DNA of 44,802 nucleotides from JAIQFL01 sp035295745. Its GTDB lineage: Bacteria > Acidobacteriota > Terriglobia > Bryobacterales > Bryobacteraceae. The DNA is taken from NCBI GenBank assembly GCA_035295745.1, contig DATGIL010000037.1, positions 1-44,802 on the forward strand, read 5' to 3'. The notes under the pieces were generated by a model that ran no database searches, was not told the origin of the DNA, and saw only the letters and a list, made by a program, of their open reading frames with translations. Position 1 is the first letter of the stretch. Every line of letters begins with the position of its first letter. Shown piece by piece: positions 1 to 7,977 of this stretch. The position numbers and the translations under genes are program-made.

Positions 1-210
1 CAGAGGCGGGCCAGACAGAGGCGGGCCAGACAGCGGCAGGCCAGACAGGGGCAGGCCAGAGGGAGGCAGGCCAGACAGAGGCAGGCCAGAAGGAGGCAGT
101 CCAGAAGGAGGTAGGTCAGAAAGAGGCGGGCCAGAGGGAGGTAGGTCAGGCAGAGGTGGGCCAGAAACACGCAGGCCAGAAGCAGGCGGGCCAGAAAGAG
201 GCAGGCCAGG
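1..210. repeat. 15-bp tandem repeat, 14 copies, in frame inside the carboxylase
   Basis: Fourteen consecutive 15-bp units of the form cagaggcgggccaga, with point differences between copies, fill the left edge. On the minus strand they read in the carboxylase frame as a pentapeptide close to G-(L/P)-P-L-S, without stop or frame change. They lie just after the GDILHL segment of the carboxyltransferase domain. The array reaches the window edge, so the total copy number is unknown. Confidence 0.95.
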
Positions 211-2010
211 TCTCAGGTGCAGGATATCGCCGGGGCGGAGGGGGCGGCCGGCGTGGCCTCCGAATTTGCCAAGGATGAAGGTGCTGCGGCTGCCAAGGTA
301 CGACGGCACGTCGAATCCGCCGGCGACCGCGAGGTAGGCGCGGCTGCCTGCACCCCGCACGGTGGCCATTTCGAGCAGCGATCCGGCTTTCACTTCGACG
401 ACGTGGCCGGGTGGCAGAGGCAGGCCATTCAAGCGAGCCTGGAAATCGGCTCCGCTGAGCGCGATTGCGGTGTACCTATGGAATCGCAGCGTGGGGCCGG
501 TGACAGCGATCTCCAAGCCTGGCGCGTCCTCCGGGTTGCCCAGCAGACGATTGGCGACGCGAAAGGAGAGCGCGTCCATGGGGCCCGAAGGCGGCACGCC
601 GACGTGCCAGTAGCCGATTCTACCTGGGTAGTCTTGAATCGTCGTCTGCGTTCCCGGCTCGACGACTTCCAGGGTGTGCGGCCGATAGTCGAATCCACGG
701 AGGAAGGAAGTGGTGATGCCGCCCGCTTCGAATTCGGGATGGCGGCAGACCTGGCGCAGATACTCGAGATTGGTCTCGATGCCCGAGACACGGCACTCCG
801 CCAGGGCGGCGCGCATTTTGTTGAGGGCCTCGGGGCGGCTGGCACCGCTCACGATAATCTTCGCCAGCATGGGATCGTAGAACGGAGTGACGTCGGAACC
901 GGACTCCACCCACGTCTCGACGCGTGCGGCGCCGGGCCACTGGACGTGCGAGAGTTTGCCGGCGCCTGGCTGGAAATTCCTGGCGGGATCCTCGGCGTAG
1001 ATGCGGACTTGCAATGAAGCGCCGCGAGGCGTGGGTGCGGTGAGGGGCAGCGGTTCGCCCGCGGCGAGTTTCACCATCCACTCCACCAGATCGATCCCGG
1101 TGACCTCTTCGGTGACGCCGTGCTCCACCTGCAAACGGGTATTCACTTCCAGGAAATAGAATTGCGCGGTATCGGCGTCGTAAATGAACTCCACGGTGCC
1201 GGCAGATCGATAGCGGACAGCTTCGCCCAGGCGGACGGCGGCATGGAGCAGGCGCGTGCGAACGGCGTCATCGAGACCGGGCGCGGGCGTTTCTTCGATC
1301 ACCTTCTGATTGCGTCGCTGCGTGGAGCAATCGCGCTCGCCCAGTGCGACCACTTTGCCCGCGCCATCGCCGAAGATCTGGACCTCGATATGGCGCGCGC
1401 GGGCGACGAACTTCTCCAGATAGAGACCGCTGGTGCCGAAACTCGCACGGCTGAGCCGTTCGACCGCCGTATAGGCGTCGGCGAGCTCCCCGCCCTGCTC
1501 GCAAAGGCGCATGCCGATGCCGCCGCCACCCGCGGTGCTCTTGAGCATTACCGGGTAGCCGATCTGTTCGGCCGCCTGGGCCGCCTCGTCGAGCGAGTGC
1601 AGGAGCGGCGTTCCAGGCAGCACCGGCACTCCCGTTTCGGACGCAATTTGGCGCGCGGTATGCTTTAGTCCGAAGTCGCGCATCTGCTCGGGCGTGGGAC
1701 CGATGAAGACGATGCCCGAACGCTCGCATGCCTCGGCGAAATCGGCATTCTCGCTGAGGAAGCCGTAGCCTGGGTGAATGGCCTCGGCGCCGGTGGACTG
1801 CGCGGCGCGCAGCAACGCCTCGATCGAGAGGTAACTCTGCGAAGGTGCGGGAGGTCCGATGAGGACGGACTCATCCGCCCGCTCCACATGCAGAGATTGC
1901 CGGTCGGCTTCGGAGTAGACGGCTACGGAACCGACCCCCATGCGGCGCAGGGTACGAAAGATGCGGACTGCGATGGCGCCCCGGTTGGCGACCAGCACCT
2001 TGCGGAACAT
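1..2010 (-). CDS. Urea/guanidine carboxylase (biotin-dependent), C-terminus beyond window
   Basis: Reads open for 670 codons from ATG at 2010 to the left edge. Residues 1-445 form a biotin carboxylase: the start MFRKVLVANRGAIAVRIFRT, HPGYGFLSEN, the glycine-rich ATP loop GGGGIGMR and FLEVNTRLQVEHGVTE are all present. From about residue 465 a KipA/AHS2-type carboxyltransferase domain follows (TIQDYPGRIGYWHVGVPPSG). Family members are about 1200 residues, so a KipI-type part and the biotinyl domain should lie outside. The enzyme carboxylates urea or guanidine with ATP and bicarbonate. The start overlaps the upstream DUF1989 gene stop (TGATG), implying translational coupling. The DUF1989 partners favour guanidine as the real substrate (inference). 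Residues 601-670 are an unusual pentapeptide repeat, listed separately. Confidence 0.9.
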   Translation of the reverse strand, partial: MFRKVLVANRGAIAVRIFRTLRRMGVGSVAVYSEADRQSLHVERADESVLIGPPAPSQSYLSIEALLRAAQSTGAEAIHPGYGFLSENADFAEACERSGIVFIGPTPEQMRDFGLKHTARQIASETGVPVLPGTPLLHSLDEAAQAAEQIGYPVMLKSTAGGGGIGMRLCEQGGELADAYTAVERLSRASFGTSGLYLEKFVARARHIEVQIFGDGAGKVVALGERDCSTQRRNQKVIEETPAPGLDDAVRTRLLHAAVRLGEAVRYRSAGTVEFIYDADTAQFYFLEVNTRLQVEHGVTEEVTGIDLVEWMVKLAAGEPLPLTAPTPRGASLQVRIYAEDPARNFQPGAGKLSHVQWPGAARVETWVESGSDVTPFYDPMLAKIIVSGASRPEALNKMRAALAECRVSGIETNLEYLRQVCRHPEFEAGGITTSFLRGFDYRPHTLEVVEPGTQTTIQDYPGRIGYWHVGVPPSGPMDALSFRVANRLLGNPEDAPGLEIAVTGPTLRFHRYTAIALSGADFQARLNGLPLPPGHVVEVKAGSLLEMATVRGAGSRAYLAVAGGFDVPSYLGSRSTFILGKFGGHAGRPLRPGDILHLRPGLPLSGPPASGLRVSGPPLPDLPPSGPPLSDLPPSGLPPSGLPLSGLPPSGLPLSGLPLSGPPLSGPPL

Positions 2011-2663
2011 CACTTCTCCGGACTATCCCAGATCAGAATTTCGACCGGAGTGGGGTCGTAACCATTGCAGGGATTGTTCAGTTGGGGGCAGTTGCTGATC
2101 AGTGCCAGGACATCGGTTTCAGCACGCATCTCCACGTACTTGCCGGATTCCGAGATGCCGTCCTCGAAGGTGAGCTTGCCTTCCGGTGTGACGGGGACGT
2201 TCATGAAGAAGTTGATGTTGCTGGTGATGTCGCGCTTGCTCATCCCGTGGTCCCAATCGATGACGGCTTTCAGGAAACTGCTGCGGCAGGCGTGCATGTG
2301 GCGCTTCTCGATCGCATAGCGCACCATGTTGCTCTCGTTGGCGCAGGCGCCGCCCAAGGTGTCGTGGCGGCCGCAGGTGTCGGCAACGATGGTGAGCAGG
2401 ACGGTGCCCGCGGTGGAGAGCAGACGGGTGCCGGTGGTGAGGTAGATGTTGCGCTGCTCGCGAATGGTGTCCTGCGCGCTGAAGCGGTCAGAGTAGTCGT
2501 GCGCGTTGTAGAACAGGGTATCGACCGCCTGATTGCCGCCGAGATCGACGATGCGAAAGTGCTGGCCTTTGCGAATCTCGCGGATCCACGGCTCTCCCGC
2601 CGGAATCACTTCCCGATAGACGGCATCGGCCGGGTTCAATTTGCTCTCTACGATTGCGCTCAT
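2010..2663 (-). CDS. DUF1989 urea carboxylase-associated protein (UAAP2 type)
   Basis: A 217-residue protein of the DUF1989/urea carboxylase-associated family. Typical segments are DLGGNQAVDTLFYNA, TIVADTCGRHDTLGG and NCPQLNNPCNGYDPTPV. The Cys and His in TCGRHDT probably belong to a metal/active site. It is the second of two DUF1989 genes in the operon, 25 bp after the first, and its stop overlaps the carboxylase start. Published work on this family assigns the paired DUF1989 proteins as the two subunits of a carboxyguanidine deiminase, which hydrolyses the product of guanidine carboxylase. Applying that here is inference from family and gene order. The UAAP2 label is from memory of the family's sequence. 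Confidence 0.88.
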   Translation of the reverse strand: MSAIVESKLNPADAVYREVIPAGEPWIREIRKGQHFRIVDLGGNQAVDTLFYNAHDYSDRFSAQDTIREQRNIYLTTGTRLLSTAGTVLLTIVADTCGRHDTLGGACANESNMVRYAIEKRHMHACRSSFLKAVIDWDHGMSKRDITSNINFFMNVPVTPEGKLTFEDGISESGKYVEMRAETDVLALISNCPQLNNPCNGYDPTPVEILIWDSPEK

Positions 2664-2688
2664 GTGGTCCTCAATGCGTGCCTTCGGG

Positions 2689-3405
2689 CTAGAGAAAATA
2701 GCGTTCGGTCAAGGTGAAGCCGCGCTCGTTTTCCGGGCGGGAGAGACGGCAGGGATCGTCAGGCCCGGCGGTTCCGACACGCCGGATCGACAGGTGCACG
2801 GGCTTGGGATCGTACTTCGGATTGGGATCGAGCGGATGCGGGCAGGTATTCACGATGGTCAGCACGTTCATGTCGGCGCGGAGATCGATGTAGCTGCCGG
2901 GTTGCGAATTCCCGGCGTGAAACGACATGGCTCCGTCGGCGGCCACATCTACGCGGCTAAAGAAGTTGACGTTGGCGACGAGGTCGCGCGGTCCGAGTCC
3001 CCACTTGCCGAGTTCGACGAGAAAGCTGTCGCGCGCGTTTTTGTAATAGTCGTTGCGGCATTCCTGGTAGCGCGCATCTCCATAACGGTCGGCGATCATG
3101 GCCCGGTTGGAGCATCCTGCCAGGGGATCGTGCCAACCCACGGTATCTTCAATGATGGAGCAAAGCACGCGCCCCATGTCGGAGTAGAGCACGAAGCCTT
3201 CGGTGAGGCGGGCGATGTGCTGCGCCTTGAGCGTGTCTGGCATGTTGAAGCGTTCGGTGGGGCACTCGAAGTTGTAGAAGATAGCGCCGGCATTGGCGCC
3301 GCCGGCGACGTCGGTCATGCGCAGCGCGGTACCGCGCTTCAATACGTGCGACCAGGTAGCACCTGGTTGCACAGTCTCTTCCCAGAGAATGGACGATTCG
3401 ATCAT
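2689..3405 (-). CDS. DUF1989 urea carboxylase-associated protein (UAAP1 type)
   Basis: A 238-residue paralogue of the next gene and first gene of the operon. It has ALRMTDVAGGANAGAIFYN, MPDTLKAQHIARLT, IIEDTVGWHDPLAG and NTCPHPLDPNPKYDPKPV, all typical of the partner DUF1989 subunit. I place the start at ATG 3405 because a purine-rich site (aaaggcggga) lies just upstream and the family begins near here; an upstream in-frame start at 3516 would add 37 atypical residues. It probably forms a heteromeric hydrolase with its neighbour that acts on the carboxylated guanidine or urea intermediate (family knowledge plus inference). Confidence 0.87.
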   Translation of the reverse strand: MIESSILWEETVQPGATWSHVLKRGTALRMTDVAGGANAGAIFYNFECPTERFNMPDTLKAQHIARLTEGFVLYSDMGRVLCSIIEDTVGWHDPLAGCSNRAMIADRYGDARYQECRNDYYKNARDSFLVELGKWGLGPRDLVANVNFFSRVDVAADGAMSFHAGNSQPGSYIDLRADMNVLTIVNTCPHPLDPNPKYDPKPVHLSIRRVGTAGPDDPCRLSRPENERGFTLTERYFL

Positions 3406-3723
3406 TACGTTCCCGCCTTTCCGATTATTCGATTCACGAGAGGGAAAGGGCAGGAGGGCCGCAGCACACGTCCATAGCGGTGAGTCGCAGGAACACGCGG
3501 ATGGAGATACGCGCACGAGTTAGGCGCTCCGGGTTCGCCAAAGACATGGGTACAGTATGCCAAGGCGGGCGGAGCGTTTGGCACAAAAAGTTTCTATGGA
3601 TCCGATTTGAAAAGCAGGGGTTAGGAGTTGGGGGTTGGGGGTTGGGCCCCAGCGATCCTGCTACGTTCGCCATCCTTCGAAATTTCGCCGGGCTGTTAAT
3701 GGGACGAACTGCGGCTGGCTGAT
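3406..3723. other. Intergenic region upstream of the carboxylase operon, with a G-rich tract
   Basis: No convincing gene. It should hold the minus-strand promoter of the carboxylase operon, but I could not place -35/-10 boxes firmly. I looked for a guanidine-I (ykkC) riboswitch and saw no recognisable core. At 3617-3646 the plus strand carries four runs of three to five G separated by short spacers, which could form a G-quadruplex. Confidence 0.5.
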
Positions 3724-4041
3724 TCAGGGTCGCCGATCCCGCGCCGGACTGCTCAGAACTGAATCTTCAATGCGACCTGGCCGATACGGGGATCGCCGGC
3801 GCCGCTGACGCTGCCGAATCCGCCGGCACTCACCGTGGTCGTCGGGTTGTTGAAGTTGGCGCGGTTCAGGTGTAACGGTGACTTGCGCTTTGGGAACGCT
3901 CAGTCCTTGCGGGTCTGTGACGGCACCCACGATTTTACCGAACCCCTGGCCGCAGAGCGGCAGGCCAGACCAGATCATCGCGCAACCGACAGCCAGCAGC
4001 CTGCCAGTTGAGCGTTTGTGAGTGGCTGAGTTGGGAAACAT
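3724..4041 (-). pseudogene. Collapsed Oar/TonB-dependent receptor remnant (internal deletion)
   Basis: The first half encodes a signal-peptide-like start and the beginning of a carboxypeptidase-regulatory-like domain (GKIVGAVTDPQGLSVPKAQV), the usual N-terminus of acidobacterial Oar-like TonB-dependent receptors. After VTVT the frame becomes meaningless. In another frame the same DNA then reads LNRANFNNPTTTVSAGGF and, further on, DPRIGQVALKIQF followed by a stop near 3754, the characteristic C-terminus of the same receptor family. The head and tail are therefore joined directly, out of frame, near 3867-3873, with the roughly 1000-residue middle missing. It cannot make a working receptor. Confidence 0.75.
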
Positions 4042-4127
4042 GCGAAACTCCCTTCGACATGAATCAGCCCCAGACGTCGGCTGGAAATCTCTTTCAAGAT
4101 GTCCAGGCCCAATTCAGTATGAGCCCA

Positions 4128-4313
4128 TGTCTCAATCGCTTCTTCATCAGCGAACTGCTTCCCAGTCAACCAGGGCTGATGTGTCCGGATGCGGAGCAGA
4201 ATGTCTCAATCGCTTCTTCATCAGCGAACTGCTTCCCAGCGCAGACAAGCTGTTAAGCGCGTACGCCGGCCAAACTGTCTCAATCGCTTCTTCATCAGCG
4301 AACTGCTTCCCAG
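4128..4313 (-). CRISPR. Minimal CRISPR array: three identical 37-38 bp repeats, two 36-bp spacers
   Basis: Three identical 38-bp copies lie at 4128-4165, 4202-4239 and 4276-4313, exactly 74 bp apart, with two unrelated 36-bp spacers (4166-4201 and 4240-4275). On the minus strand the repeat begins CTGGGAAGCAG and ends ATTGAGAC, close to the ATTGAAAC tail of many type I and III repeats, so transcription probably runs right to left. An internal dyad CGCT/AGCG can form the small repeat hairpin. The 74-bp period is not a multiple of three, which argues against a coding repeat. No cas gene is in the window. Confidence 0.85.
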
Positions 4314-4723
4314 GGCCGCCCCGCCAAACCCTAGATAACAGCATACTTCACCTGCCCCTTTCCGTAACCTCTCATTTTTCGCCATTTTCCCCCGATCCTC
4401 TCCTCCCGAAATCCGCGCCAAAACCCCTCCTAACTCCTTTATTCTCAATCTCTCCGTAACCTACCCCTTTCTGCACCCAGATTTCGTGAGTACGCCAACC
4501 CCTGACGCTCCAAGCGCTTACCGTCAAATAATCACAAAACCAGGCTTACTCCCAGGCGCTTCTCCTCGTGCCTGAAGAGCCGACGCGGCATCAGTGCAAT
4601 GCACTCGGAAATTTAGCGGCGCAACAGTTCCGGTCCTCTATCGCGTGTCGCCGCTTTGGCGACGCTTTGTCATATTGCTGTCACATACGGAATTTACTAT
4701 ACGTAGAGGTCAAAAACGTCGAA
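4314..4723. promoter_or_regulatory. Putative CRISPR leader and upstream region of the TonB receptor
   Basis: No gene is seen in these 410 bp. The part next to the last CRISPR repeat is strongly pyrimidine-rich on the plus strand (purine-rich on the minus strand) and poorer in GC than its surroundings, as expected of a leader for a minus-strand array. A short direct repeat (ccgtaacct) occurs at about 4365 and 4457. The right-hand part must hold the promoter of the receptor starting at 4724; a GAGGT site at 4706 is a possible ribosome binding site. Confidence 0.4.
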
Positions 4724-7276
4724 ATGCGGAATTCTCCAATTCGAGAGCTGGGTATTCTTGTCGGCATACTGGTCTGTGCCTTTGGTCAACTTCATGCACA
4801 AACGAGCGGAACGATTTCTGGATCAGTCGTTGACCAAACCGGAAAGCCGATCCAAGATGCGGTTTTGGAGTTCAAGAACGATTCCGCAGGCGCCATTCGC
4901 AGCGTAATCAGCGGTGCCGATGGAAAATTCCTGGCTGCAGACCTCCCGGTGGGGAGCTACTCAATTCGAGTTTCCGCCCCCGGCTTCGCGTTGACCACTC
5001 GCTCGGGCGGACAAGTCAACGCCGGCGCAACCCTCGAGATTCCCATTACCATGTCAGTCGAGACCCTGGCGACGTCGGTCACGGTGAACGAGAGCATTTC
5101 GATGGCGGCTATCGCAGCGCCTTCGGGCAACACACTGGAGGCGACTTCAGCGAGAACCGAGGTCAGCTCAGATTTCATCAAGAACTTCATGTCGCCGGTT
5201 GCGGATTACGCCGAATATGTGAATTATGCTCCCGGCACGTTTAGCTTGAACCCCAATGGGATCGGGCTCGGCCAAGGCAAGACCTTCTTCCGTGGCTTCG
5301 CCGACGGACAATACACCATGACGTTCGATGGGATTCCGTTCGAGGATACCAACTCGCCGACGCATCATTCCTGGGCGAACTTTCCTAGTGGGTGGACCGA
5401 CGCCGTCGATTTCGACCGCAGCTCCGGTCGCGCATCGGACTTCGGCCCCACCAACTTCGGCGGCTCGATCAACATGCAGTCGCCGCAATTATTCCCGGAT
5501 CCCGACATCCGCGGGACGATCGACTACGGCTCGTTCAACACTCGTGTGCTCCAGTTGGACGGCGATAGCGGCTTTTTTGGACCCGGCAGCCGCAACAGCT
5601 TCCTGATGAACATCCAGCAACTCTTGTCGGATGGATATCAAACTTATAACCGTCAGAAGCGAGTCGCGGGTTATGGCAAGTATCAGTATCGGATTTCCGA
5701 CCGCAGTTCGCTCACGTTGTACGGCGGGCTGGTTGACATTTGGACCAACACTCCTAACACGACGAACCCGACTCGGGCGCAAGTGGCGCAATTCGGCGAT
5801 AACTATCTGATGGACGGCACTCCCTTACTTGCGAACGGCACACCGGACCCTTACTATTACGGCTACAACACCTATCACGTACAGACAGATTTCGAATATG
5901 TAGCCTACAATACCGACTTGGGAGACGGGTGGAAGTTCAACACGAAACTGTATACCACGCGTTACTGGAACAAACAGTTCTATCAAAATGGAGCTACGGT
6001 CAACCTCAGCACCAGCAAACCCAGCGGTGTTGACAAGCTCAACGGGTATCGGCATGCCGGTGACACGCTGATCCTGAGTAAGGAGTCCAAGTGGGGCGTC
6101 TTCCGTACCGGTCTCTGGTACGATTGGGCATATACGGACCGCTACCAGGTCCCGTCCAACATTCTGACGCAGCAGGACACGCCTCTAGGGAACTTTCACG
6201 AGCATTTCATTACTCAGTCCACACAGCCGTTTGTGGAATTCGAATGGCACGCGTCGCCGAAAACGGTGGTCACAGTTGGCCTCAAGGACGCGAATTACGC
6301 ATATGCGCTCAATCAGTACCAGGACAATGGGAAGACGGTGGGCTGCCTGGGAGGAAAAGCTTCCACTGACCCGGCCACTGGGGCGCCTATCTGCATCGGC
6401 GGAGGCCAGTTTGTTACGCATTCGATCGATTTCAACAACTGGTTGCCGAATGTCACGGGACGGTACTACCTCAAGAGCAGCTGGTCGGTGTATGCCCAAT
6501 TCGCCGAAGGCAGTGTGATTCCGCCGAGCAACGTCTTCGACGTTCCGAACGGGCAGGTTCTGGTGCCTCCCAAGCCTACGGTGGCGAAGACCTATCAGAT
6601 CGGCTCCGTGATGAAGTACCGTCGCTGGACCCTGGATGCCGACGCCTACTACATCCACTTCCAGAACGGCTACGATACTTACATCGATCCAGCCTCAAAC
6701 GAACCCGTCTTTGTGGCGACAGGACCCAGCAATACCAAGGGTGTGGAAGTCGAAACCAGCTTCATACTTGGATATGGACTATCGGTGTACGCCAACGGAT
6801 CGATGGGTTCGGCAAAATATCAGACAGGCCCGAACTATCCCAACGGCGGCCTCTGGGTAGCTAACGCACCCAAGAACGTCGAGACCGTCAGTCTTCTGTG
6901 GCGTCACAACGATTGGAATTTCGGCCTGGTCGATAAGCGGGTAGGGACGCTGTACAACGACAATGCCACGCTCAGCTACTTGATCAACGGAATCTCAGTC
7001 CCCTACCCGGTGGATCAAGCGATAAAGATCGATCCGTTCAATGTGGTGAACGTGTTCGCAAATTACACCGTGAAGACCCGGTCCTGGCTGCGTGGGAGTA
7101 AGATCGGCATTGCCGTCAACAATCTCGCAGACAGTCACAACATTGTCGGAATTACTCCGGCTCTTGCTCCGACGGCGTCCGCTCATTTCGTCGAGAATCC
7201 TGGCGACCTGCTGAATCTGCTGCCCGGACGTAGTGTGATGGTGACATTTACCGTGGGTTGGGCGCCGCGGCGATGA
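4724..7276 (+). CDS. TonB-dependent outer-membrane receptor with carboxypeptidase-regulatory N-terminal domain
   Basis: An 850-residue protein when started at ATG 4724, chosen because the signal peptide follows directly (ILVGILVCAFGQLHAQ); an in-frame ATG at 4568 would add 52 unlikely residues. Next comes a carboxypeptidase-regulatory-like beta-sandwich (SGTISGSVVDQTGKPIQDA, then SYSIRVSAPGF), a plug domain (FFRGFADGQYTMTFDGIPF) and a long beta-barrel with alternating aromatic strands ending in VMVTFTVGW. Such receptors import large or scarce ligands (siderophores, vitamins, glycans) across the outer membrane using TonB energy. The ligand cannot be told from sequence. It stands alone, next to a collapsed member of the wider receptor class. 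Confidence 0.88.
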   Translation: MRNSPIRELGILVGILVCAFGQLHAQTSGTISGSVVDQTGKPIQDAVLEFKNDSAGAIRSVISGADGKFLAADLPVGSYSIRVSAPGFALTTRSGGQVNAGATLEIPITMSVETLATSVTVNESISMAAIAAPSGNTLEATSARTEVSSDFIKNFMSPVADYAEYVNYAPGTFSLNPNGIGLGQGKTFFRGFADGQYTMTFDGIPFEDTNSPTHHSWANFPSGWTDAVDFDRSSGRASDFGPTNFGGSINMQSPQLFPDPDIRGTIDYGSFNTRVLQLDGDSGFFGPGSRNSFLMNIQQLLSDGYQTYNRQKRVAGYGKYQYRISDRSSLTLYGGLVDIWTNTPNTTNPTRAQVAQFGDNYLMDGTPLLANGTPDPYYYGYNTYHVQTDFEYVAYNTDLGDGWKFNTKLYTTRYWNKQFYQNGATVNLSTSKPSGVDKLNGYRHAGDTLILSKESKWGVFRTGLWYDWAYTDRYQVPSNILTQQDTPLGNFHEHFITQSTQPFVEFEWHASPKTVVTVGLKDANYAYALNQYQDNGKTVGCLGGKASTDPATGAPICIGGGQFVTHSIDFNNWLPNVTGRYYLKSSWSVYAQFAEGSVIPPSNVFDVPNGQVLVPPKPTVAKTYQIGSVMKYRRWTLDADAYYIHFQNGYDTYIDPASNEPVFVATGPSNTKGVEVETSFILGYGLSVYANGSMGSAKYQTGPNYPNGGLWVANAPKNVETVSLLWRHNDWNFGLVDKRVGTLYNDNATLSYLINGISVPYPVDQAIKIDPFNVVNVFANYTVKTRSWLRGSKIGIAVNNLADSHNIVGITPALAPTASAHFVENPGDLLNLLPGRSVMVTFTVGWAPRR

Positions 7277-7354
7277 GATGACGTGAGAGAATCTCCCGCA
7301 AGCGGGCCACAGAAGACGCAGGACTTGTGGAGGGTGGCGGGGGCGATTCCGCGT

Positions 7355-7700
7355 GTGATTCCCGGACTTTCACGACTTCTGATGACTGAGGATCACGGTG
7401 ACGGCTCGCAAGCTACCCAAATACCTTCGCGCGAATACGTGCGCTTGCGAGCCGCGCGCGTGAGCAAGCGGTGCCCGATCGCCCGAAGAATCACTCCCTT
7501 ACGGTCGTGGCTCGTTGTGAGCCGCGCGCATAAGCAAGCGGTGTCCGGATTTTTCACAGCTTCTCACGGTCGCGGCTCGTAACCTGCCTAAATACTGTTC
7601 CCTGCGATATGTGCTTGCGAGCCGCGCGCGTAAGCAAGCGATGTCCCATCCCTACGCGGGCAGTCGGATTTTTCACAGCTTCTCACGAGCGCGGCTCGGC
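7355..7700. repeat. Cluster of intergenic GC-rich interspersed repeats
   Basis: Three near-identical copies of a core close to gagccgcgcgcgtaagcaag lie at about 7443-7477, 7518-7550 and 7613-7647. A second module, cggatttttcacagcttctc, occurs at about 7547 and 7669, and the variants of acggtcgcggctcg recur at about 7500, 7568 and 7687. The modules alternate to build a roughly 100-bp higher-order unit. No open frame is conserved across them. Similar elements recur between genes in Solibacter-like genomes (from memory). Confidence 0.75.
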
Positions 7701-7730
7701 TGGCCCCTGAAAATCGGGCTTCGTTGACAC

Positions 7731-7786
7731 GCGAAAAGTCTCGACAGGAATGTCGAGACGGCAGATAGGAGTCTCTGCGCCACATC
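7731..7786. repeat. Palindromic intergenic repeat, copy 1
   Basis: A perfect 9-bp stem (gtctcgaca / tgtcgagac at 7738-7746 and 7751-7759, loop ggaa) is followed by a tail ending in ctgcgccaca. The same arrangement of tcgaga stem, gga/gtga-gagt block and gcgccac end is found near 27829-27898 and 36833-37005. This copy lies exactly where the homology of the truncated permease gene ends. Confidence 0.7.
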
Positions 7787-7795
7787 GGGGGCTGT

Positions 7796-7977
7796 CGAGC
7801 CCCGGCAGGAATTTGATGTCGGCTCTGCTCGCGATACGCAAGTTGGCTGCCGAATGCCTTGCGGGCGTCACCGGGCGATCGGCCATGTTCCAGCGCCTCG
7901 GCAAGATGCGCCGCCAGTTCCTCTTCGATCTCGCTCTGAATGCGGTTTTGACGAAACAGCGATTGCTCTTTTACGCC
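7796..7977 (-). pseudogene. N-terminal remnant of an ADOP/MacB-type permease
   Basis: Directly after the PadR stop, the minus strand reads SLFRQNRIQSEIEEELAAHL and then EALEHGRSPGDARKAFGS, the cytoplasmic start typical of acidobacterial orphan permeases (members carry such an acidic helix before the first membrane segment). No ATG, GTG or TTG start is seen in this frame and the similarity stops near 7796, where the palindromic repeat begins; the frame then runs on as noise. PadR-permease gene pairs are common in Acidobacteria, so this is the broken partner of the PadR gene. Confidence 0.65.

Noticed and set aside
1..210. Left-edge repeats as a CRISPR array or non-coding satellite
   Set aside because: The unit is 15 bp without spacers and reads in frame with the carboxylase, so it is a coding tandem repeat.
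3406..3723. Guanidine-I riboswitch before the carboxylase operon
   Set aside because: I looked for the conserved core on the minus strand and did not find it; a covariance search would be decisive.
3975..4448. Short overlapping frames across the CRISPR repeats, reading for example GKQFADEEAIET or GSSLMKKRL
   Set aside because: The 74-bp period is not a multiple of three and the repeats fall in different frames; identical repeats with unrelated spacers are better explained as a CRISPR array.
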